A DNA stretch of 64,000 nucleotides, from NCBI RefSeq assembly GCF_024380015.1, contig NZ_CP101509.1, forward strand, positions 620,001 through 684,000, read 5' to 3'. The stretch is from Photobacterium atrarenae (GTDB lineage Bacteria > Pseudomonadota > Gammaproteobacteria > Enterobacterales > Vibrionaceae). Made by a program: the position numbers and the translations under genes. The notes beneath the pieces are model-generated. The model did no database searches. It was not told where the DNA came from and saw only the letters and a list, made by a program, of their open reading frames with translations. Shown here piece by piece: positions 53,901 to 62,900 of the stretch (position 1 is its first letter; each line of letters opens with the position of its first letter).

Positions 53901-56900
53901 CGTTCACAGCTGCCACATTCAGGGTCACGGTGTACGACGCTGATGACACCTGGCCGTCATTGACCTGATACTGGAAGGTATCGATGCCGTTGAAGTTCAC
54001 CGTTGGGGTATACGTCCAACCAGTCTGCGTCGTCGCCAACACGCCATGGGATGGCTCCGATATCACTTTCCGGGTCAGGCTATCCTGATCTGCATCCGAT
54101 ACCGCCGGCGTGATCGTCGCGCTGTTGTCCTCATCCAGATTGACGGTCAACGACTCACCCACCGGCGCATCATTGACGTTTTTCACCGTCAGGTTAAAGG
54201 CAGGCAGTGACGCACTCGCCAAACCATCAGAAACCGAAATCACAATCCCGCGGGTAGTCCCGACATGGCTGTTATCCGGTGTCCCGCTCAGCGCCCCGCT
54301 GGTTTCATCAAAGCTGGCCCAACTTGGTTTGTTGGTGATGCTGAAGGTCAGCGACGTACTATCGACATCCGTCACTTGCGGCTTGTAGTAATAAGCCATA
54401 TCTTCGTCGACTTCCGTGGCCGGATTGCCACTGATCACCGGTGCATCGTTGACATTGTTTACCGTCAAGCTGAAGCCTGGCAGCGAGGCCGTTTCCGTGC
54501 CGTCGGACACCGAAATAACAATGTTATTGGTGATGCCAACATCGCCATTGCCCGGTATGCCGCTTAGCATCCCTGTTGTGTTGTCAAAGCTGGCCCAGCT
54601 CGGTTTGTTGGTGATACTGAAGCTCAGCGTATCGGCAGTATCGTTGTCACTCACAACAGGAACAAACTGATAAGCGGTATCTTCGTCGACCGAGGTCATC
54701 GGTGTACCGCTGATCGTCGGCGCGTCATTGACTCCTACAATGTCGATGGTGACCGTAGCCGGCGCCGAATCCAGCTCACCGTCGTTGGCAATGTAGGTCA
54801 GGCTGTCCTGACCGAAGAAGTTAGCATCCGGTTGATAGGTCACTTCATTGCCCGACAGCAATACACTACCGTTCTCCGGTGGCGTAACCAACTGATACGT
54901 CAATGGCGAATCTTCAACATCGCTGCCCACAAGGGTAATCGTCAGGTCCGTGTCTTCCTCGCCGCTGACCGACAGGCTCTGGACATTTGGGGCATCGTTG
55001 ACCGGGTTGACCGTCAGCGTGACTGCCACCGGCGCGGAGTCCAGCTCGCCGTCATTGACTTTGAACTTGAAGCTGTCTGCACCGCTAAAGTTGGCGTTCG
55101 GGGTATACCGCCAGCTATTCTCGCCTAACTGCTCAAGCTCACCGTTGCGGGTGCTTTCAGTAATGCTGAACACCAGGGCATCGTCTTCAATGTCCGTCCC
55201 GCTCAGGGTAAGTGCCAGCGTCGTGTCCTCGTCAAGCGACTGTGTTTGGGCAATCGCCACTGGCGCATCGTTGACCGGGGTCACGGTCATGGTCACGGTG
55301 GCCTCATTCGAGACCGCACCCGCGGCATCCTTCACGGTATAAGTGAAGCTGTCCTCACCGAAGTAGTTTTCATTGGCGGTATAGACAATCGCCCCTTCCG
55401 ATGTCACCTGAACCTGACCGTTGGCCGGTGCACTCACAACCGTCACACTCGCCAGGTCAAAACTATCATTGTCATCGACATCGGTATCATTCCCCAATAC
55501 GTTGACTTCAAACGAGCCTTCTTCCTGCAGCTCCGCCGTATTGTCTTCCGCCACCGGCGCATCATTGACCGGAGTCAAAGTCACCGTCACGGTCGCAGGC
55601 TCAGACTGCAACCCTTCGCTATCGGTCAGGGTATAGGTAAAGCTGAAGGTGCCGTTCTCGTTCAAACGCGGGGTGATCGCCAGACTGCCATCGTCCCGAA
55701 TACTGACCTCAGCTTTGGCATAGCTTCCCGCACCATCGCCTTGATCTTCCAGAGTGATATTCGCTTTGGTGAAACTCTGATCTTCGATATCCGAGTCGTT
55801 GGTCAGGATCGCCAGCGTAGCCGCTACATCCTCGTCAGTGGTCACACTGTCATTCCCGGCGATCGGCCGGTCGTTCACCGCCCCGATATTCACCGTCACC
55901 GTAGCCGGCTCAGAAACACCGCCTTCGCTATCAGTAATGGTGTAGGTAAAGGTATCGGTGCCGACTTCGTTGAGGTTTGGTGTATACACCAAGGTACCGG
56001 CTGCCTGATCGATGACCACACTACCGATGGCAGGCTCCGCCTCAATCGTGATGTCACCGCTTGGCTTGCCGTCTTCAATATCACTGGCAGCCTCACGCAC
56101 CGCAAGGGCATCAGTAGCATTATCCTCATCCACCGAGGCACTTAGGTTGCCTGCAACCGGCAGATCGTTCACCGCCGTGATCGTCACGGTCACCGTCGCT
56201 TCTGCCGACGTATTGAGTGCAGCATCTTTCACCGTATAAGTGAAGCTATCCTGGCCATGTTCGTTGGTATTCGGCGTGTAAGTCGCGACCCCATTAGCAA
56301 TCGCCACTTGACCCCTGGTCGGCTCAGCAACCACGGCTGCAGAAGATGCCACCATGTCACCTTCCGGATCATAATCATTGTCCAGCAGCTTGATGATAAC
56401 GGCAGCATCCTCGCTGGTTGTCGCCGTGTCATTGACCGTGACCGGCGCATCCGCCACTGCAGTCATCGTCAGGGTCACAGTATGCGTCTCCGACCTTGCA
56501 CTGGCGGCATCAACGACCTGGAAGGTAAAGCTGTCACCGTGGTTTTCACTGCCGTCATGCTGGTAGCTAAAGCTGCCGTCCTCGTTGAGGCTCAGCTGGC
56601 CATACTGCGGATCCGTCACCACGGACACCGAGAAGGTATCGCCACTGTCGGTGTCATCATCCGTCGCATTGCTGAGCAAGCCTTGATCCACGGCAACCGT
56701 CAGCGTCGCGGCTTCATCCAGGGTAAAGCTGAAGTCCTGCCCGACCGGCGCATCATTGGTGTTGACCACCTCAATACTGAAACTGTCCAGCGTATCTTCA
56801 TCCGTCCCGTCAGAGACTTTGATTTGAATCTCACTGTAATGACCAACATCTTCATCGGCCGGCGTACCGGCGAGCATGCCTGTCTCCGTATCAAACTCAG

Positions 56901-59900
56901 CCCAATCCGGTTTATTCTCAATGCTGAAGGTGTGAGTATCGTCTTCATCCGAGTCGGTCAGGGTCGGCGTAAAGCTATACGCTGCATCCTCATTGACCGT
57001 GGTTGCAGGCGTACCGGACAATTCAGGCGCGACGTTATATTTCTTCTCAACCGTCGCTGAAATACTATCAGCGGAATTCCCCGCTTCATCTGAAATCACC
57101 ACAGACAGCGTCAGCGTACCCTCAGCCAAACTGCTGACATCAATGCCCGTTACTTGCTGACTCTCGGCATCAATGGCAACTGGTGCCGTGCTGGACACAC
57201 TGTCCGTCCCGTCGCTGATTTGATATGTCAACGAACCTTCGCTTTCCAGACCAGATAGGGTAAAGCTCAGCGCAGTCTCGTTCTCGCGGTTAATCAGCGC
57301 CTGATCAATGACCACGCTGTGGCCACTCGGCAGAACGGTATCCACATTCAGGGATAGCTGGGTTGCCGCGGTGTTGCTGTTGCCCGCCGCATCGGTGAAC
57401 ACATCTGCTGCGATATCCAGCGTCGCCGGCTCACTGCGATCTTCATCCGGGGTAAACGTCGCCGTATACGCCGTGCCGCTGCCTGCGAACTCACTCAGCG
57501 TCCCGCCCACAACGGTGACATCTTCAACCGCAAAATCGCTGCTTGCTTCGTTCAGGGTGAAGGTCAGCGTCGCGATCTCACCCGCTTTCAGGCTGGTCTT
57601 GTCACTGGTGATGGTCACACTCGGCAGCGCGGTATCCAGGGTGATATTCAACTGGGTGGCCGCGGTGTTGCTGTTGCCCGCCGCATCGGTGAACACATCT
57701 GCTGCGATATCCAGCGTCGCCGGCTCACTGCGATCTTCATCCGGGGTAAAGGTGGCCATATACGCGGTGCCGCTGCCTGCGAACTCACTCAGCGTCCCGC
57801 CCACGACCGTCACATCCTCAGCCGCGAAATCGCTGCTGGCTTCGTTCAGGGTGAAGGTCAGCGTCGCGGTCTCACCCGCTTTCAGGCTGGTCTTGTCACT
57901 GGTGATGGTCACACTCGGCAGCGCGGTATCCAGGGTGATACTCAGCTGGATTGCCGCAGTATTGCTGTTGCCCGCCGCATCGGTGAAGGTACCCGCTGCG
58001 ATATCCAGCGTCGCCGGCTCACTGCGATCTTCATCCGGGGTAAACGTCGCCGTATACGCCGTGCCGCTGCCTGCGAACTCACTCAGCGTCCCGCCCACGA
58101 CCGTCACATCCTCAGCCGCGAAATCGCTGCTGGCCTCATTCAGGGTGAAGGTCAGCGTCGCGGTCTCACCCGCTTTCAGGCTGGTCTTGTCACTGGTGAT
58201 GGTCACACTCGGCAGCGCGGTATCCAGGGTGATACTCAGCTGGGTGGCCGCGGTGTTGCTATTGCCCGCCGCATCGGTGAAGGTACCCGCTGCGATATCC
58301 AGCATCGCCGGCTCACTGCGATCTTCATCCGGGGTAAACGTCGCCGTATACGCCGTGCCGCTGCCTGCGAAGTTGCTCAGCGTCCCGCCAACAACCGTCA
58401 CGTCACCTTCAGCAAAATCACTGCTGGCTTCGTTCAGGGTGAAGGTCAGCGTTGCGGTCTCGCCTGCTTTCAGGCTGGACTTGTCACTGGCGATGGTCAC
58501 GCTCGGCAGCACGGTATCCAGGGTGACACTCAGTTGGGTGGCCGCGGTGTTGCTGTTACCCGCCGCATCGGTGAAGGTACCCGCTGCGATATCCAGCGTC
58601 GCCGGCTCACTGCGATCTTCATCCGGGGTAAAAGTGGCCGTATACGCCGTGCCGCTGCCTGCGAAGTTGCTCAACGAACCGCCAACAACCGTCACGTCAC
58701 CTTCAGCAAAATCGCTGCTGGTTTCGCTCAGGGTGAAGGTCAGCGTCGCGGTCTCGCCAGCTTTCAGGCTGGTCTTGTCACTGGTGATGGTCACGCTCGG
58801 CAGCGCGGTATCCAAAATGATACTCAGCTGGGTGGCCGCAGTGTTGCTGTTACCCGCCGCATCGGTGAAGGTACCCGCTGCGATATCCAGCGTCGCCGGT
58901 TCACTGCGATCTTCATCCGGGGTAAAGGTGGCCGTATACGCCGTGCCGCTGCCTGCGAAGTTGCTCAACGAACCGCCGACAACCGTCACGTCACCTTCAG
59001 CAAAATCGCTGCTGGTTTCGTTCAGGGTGAAGGTCAGCGTTGCGGTCTCGCCTGCTTTCAGGCTGGACTTGTCACTGGCGATGGTCACACTCGGCAGCGC
59101 GGTATCCAGGGTGATACTCAGCTGGATTGCCGCAGTGTTGCTGTTGCCCGCCGCATCGGTGAACACATCTGCTGCGATATCCAGCGTCGCCGGCTCACTG
59201 CGATCTTCAGCCGGGGTAAAGGTGGCTGTATAAGCCGTGCCGCTGCCAGTGAACTCACTCAGCGTCCCGCCCACAACGGTGACATCTTCAGCCGCAAAGT
59301 CACTGCTGGATTCGTTCAGGGTGAAGGTCAGCGTCGCGGTCTCGCCCGCTTTCAGGCTGGACTTACTGCTCATCAGCATAACGGATGGCAAAATGTTATC
59401 TAAGGTAACAGTTGAGCTGGCTGCGGTGGAGGTGTTGCCTGCGGTATCCGCTTGGGTCGCAGACACCGTAAGCGTGCCATTGTTCAGGCCACTGACGTCC
59501 AGTTCACTGCCGCTTAGCGTCCAGTTGCCAGAGTTATCGGCGGTCACCGTACGGCTCACCGAGCTGTTATTGTCTGTGATGGTCACAGTCACGCTATTGC
59601 CCGCTTCCGCACCCGAACCTGCAATCAGCACATCGTTATCTTCCGCCGCACTGACGATACCATCGGTTTCAATCGGGGTGGTGATGGTCAGCGCCGAAGG
59701 TGCCGCGTTATCCAGAGTAATGGTTTGCGTCGCTGCGGTAGAGGTATTTCCGGCGGTGTCCGCTTGCGTCGCAGACACCGTAAGCGTGCCATTGTTCAGG
59801 CCACTGACGTCCAGTTCACTGCCGCTCAGCGTCCAGTTGCCAGAGTTATCGGCGGTCACCGTACGGCTCACCGAGCTGTTATTGTCTGTGATGGTCACAG

Positions 59901-62900
59901 TCACGCTATTGCCCGCTTCCGCACCCGAACCTGCGATCAGCACATCGTTATCTTCCGCCGCACTGACAATACCATCGGTTTCAATCGGGGTGGTGATGGT
60001 CAGCGCCGAAGGTGCCGCGTTATCCAGAGTAATGGTTTGCGTCGCTGCGGTAGAGGTATTTCCGGCGGTGTCCGCTTGCGTCGCAGACACCGTCAGGGTG
60101 CCATTGTTCAGGCCACTGACGTCCAGTTCACTGCCGCTCAGCGTCCAGTTGCCAGAGTTATCGGCGGTCACCGTACGACTCACTGAGCTGTTGTTGTCCG
60201 TGATGGTCACCGTCACACTATTGCCCGACTCGGCACCCAAACCGGCGATCAGCACATCGTTATCTTCCGCCGCATTTACAATGCCATCGGTTTCAATCGG
60301 TGTGGTGATGGCCACTGCTGACGGTGCCGCGTTATCCAGGGTAATCGTCTGAGTCGCTGCGGTCGAGGTGTTACCCGCTGTATCCGCTTGGGTGGCCGAC
60401 ACCGTCAGGGTGCCATTATTCAGTCCACTGACATCCAGCTCGCTGCCGCTGAGCGCCCAGTTACCGGAATTATCGGCGGTCACAGTGCGACTCACCGAGC
60501 TGTTGTTGTCCGTGATGGTCACCGTCACGCTGTTGCCCGACTCCGCACCGGATCCCGCAATGAGCACATCATTGTCTTCGGCCGCGTTAACAATGCCATC
60601 GGTTTCTATCGGCGTGGTGATGGTCACCGCAGAAGGCGCGGCATTGTCCAGGGTAATGGTTTGCGTCGCAGCCGTAGAGGTATTGCCCGCCGTATCCGCT
60701 TGCGTAGCAGACACCGTGAGCGTGCCATTGTTCAGGCCACTGACGTCCAGTTCACTGCCGCTTAGCGTCCAGTTGCCAGAGTTATCGGCGGTCACCGTAC
60801 GGCTCACCGAGCTGTTGTTATCCGTGATGGTCACCGTCACGCTGTTGCCCGACTCCGCACCGGATCCCGCAATGAGCACATCATTGTCTTCGGCCGCGTT
60901 AACAATGCCATCGGTTTCTATCGGCGTGGTGATGGTCACCGCAGAAGGCGCGGCATTGTCCAGGGTAATGGTTTGCGTCGCAGCCGTAGAGGTATTGCCC
61001 GCCGTATCCGCTTGCGTAGCAGACACCGTGAGCGTGCCATTGTTCAGCCCGCTGACATCCAGTTCACTGCCGCTCAGCGTCCAGTTACCTGAGCTGTCGG
61101 CGGTCACGGTACGGCTGACTGATGAATTGTTATCCGTGATGGTCACAGTGACACTGTTACCTGACTCAGCGCCAGAGCCGGCGATCAGCACGTCGTTGTC
61201 TTCGGCGGCATTGACCAGGCCGTCGGTCTCAATCGGTGTGGTGATGGTCACCGCTGAAGGTGCGGCATTGTCCAGCGTAATGGTTTGGGTGGCTGCGGTA
61301 GAGGTGTTACCCGCCGTATCCGCCTGGGTTGCCGACACGGTCAACGTGCCATTGTTCAGCCCGCTGACATCCAGTTCACTGCCGCTCAGCGTCCAGTTAC
61401 CGGAGTTATCGGCCGTCACGGTGCGACTCACCGAGCTGTTGTTATCCGTGATGGTCACAGTCACACTGTTACCCGCTTCGGCACCGGAACCGGCGATCAG
61501 CACGTCGTTGTCTTCGGCGGCATTGACAATCCCGTCGGTCTCAATCGGCGTGGTGATGGTCACCGCAGACGGCGCGGCATTGTCCAGCGTAATGGTTTGG
61601 GTGGCTGCGGTAGAGGTGTTACCCGCCGTATCCGCCTGGGTTGCCGACACGGTCAGGGTGCCATTGTTCAGCCCGCTGACATCCAGCTCACTGCCGCTCA
61701 GCGTCCAGTTACCGGAATTATCGGCCGTTACGGTACGGCTCACGGAGCTGTTGTTGTCCGTGATGGTCACGGTCACACTGTTGCCCGCTTCGGCACCGGA
61801 ACCGGCGATCAGCACGTCGTTGTCTTCCGCCGCATTTACAATGCCATCGGTTTCAATCGGTGTGGTGATGGTCACTGCTGACGGTGCCGCGTTATCCAGG
61901 GTAATGGTTTGGGTGGCTGCGGTGGAGGTGTTACCCGCTGTATCCGCTTGGGTGGCCGACACCGTCAGGGTGCCATTATTCAGTCCACTGACATCCAGCT
62001 CACTGCCGCTCAGCGTCCAGTTGCCTGAGTTGTCGGCGGTCACGGTACGGCTCACCGAGCTGTTGTTGTCTGTGATGGTCACGGTCACACTGTTGCCGGC
62101 TTCCGCACCGGAGCCCGCAATGAGTACGTCGTTGTCTTCCGCCGCATTCACAATGCCATCGGTTTCAATGGGTGTAGTGATGGTGACCGCAGATGGTGCG
62201 GCATTATCCAGGGTAATGGTCTGGGTGGCTGCGGTGGACGTATTACCTGCCGTATCCGCTTGCGTAGCAGACACCGTGAGCGTGCCATTGTTCAGGCCAC
62301 TGACATCCAGCTCGCTGCCGCTCAGCGTCCAGTTACCAGAGCTGTCCGCGGTCACGGTGCGACTCACCGAGCTGTTGTTGTCCGTGATGGTCACGGTGAC
62401 ACTGTTGCCCGCCTCTGCACCAGAGCCGGCGATCAGCACGTCGTTGTCTTCCGCCGCATTGACCAGGCCGTCGGTTTCTATCGGCGTGGTGATGGTCACC
62501 GCAGACGGTGCGGCATTGTCCAGCGTAATGGTTTGCGTGGCTGCGGTGGACGTGTTACCCGCCGTATCCGCTTGGGTCGCCGACACGGTGAGCGTGCCAT
62601 TGTTCAGCCCGCTAACATCCAGCTCACTGCCGCTCAGCGTCCAGTTACCAGAGCTGTCCGCGGTCACGGTGCGACTCACCGAGCTGTTGTTGTCCGTGAT
62701 GGTCACGGTCACACTGTTGCCCGCTTCGGCGCCGGAGCCTGCGATCAGCACGTCGTTGTCTTCCGCCGCATTAACCCGGCCGTCCCCTTCGATGGGGGTG
62801 GTGATAGTGAGTGCCGATGGTGCTGCATTATCCAGGGTAATGGTCTGGGTGGCTGCGGTGGAGGTATTACCCGCCGTATCCGCTTGGGTCGCCGACACCG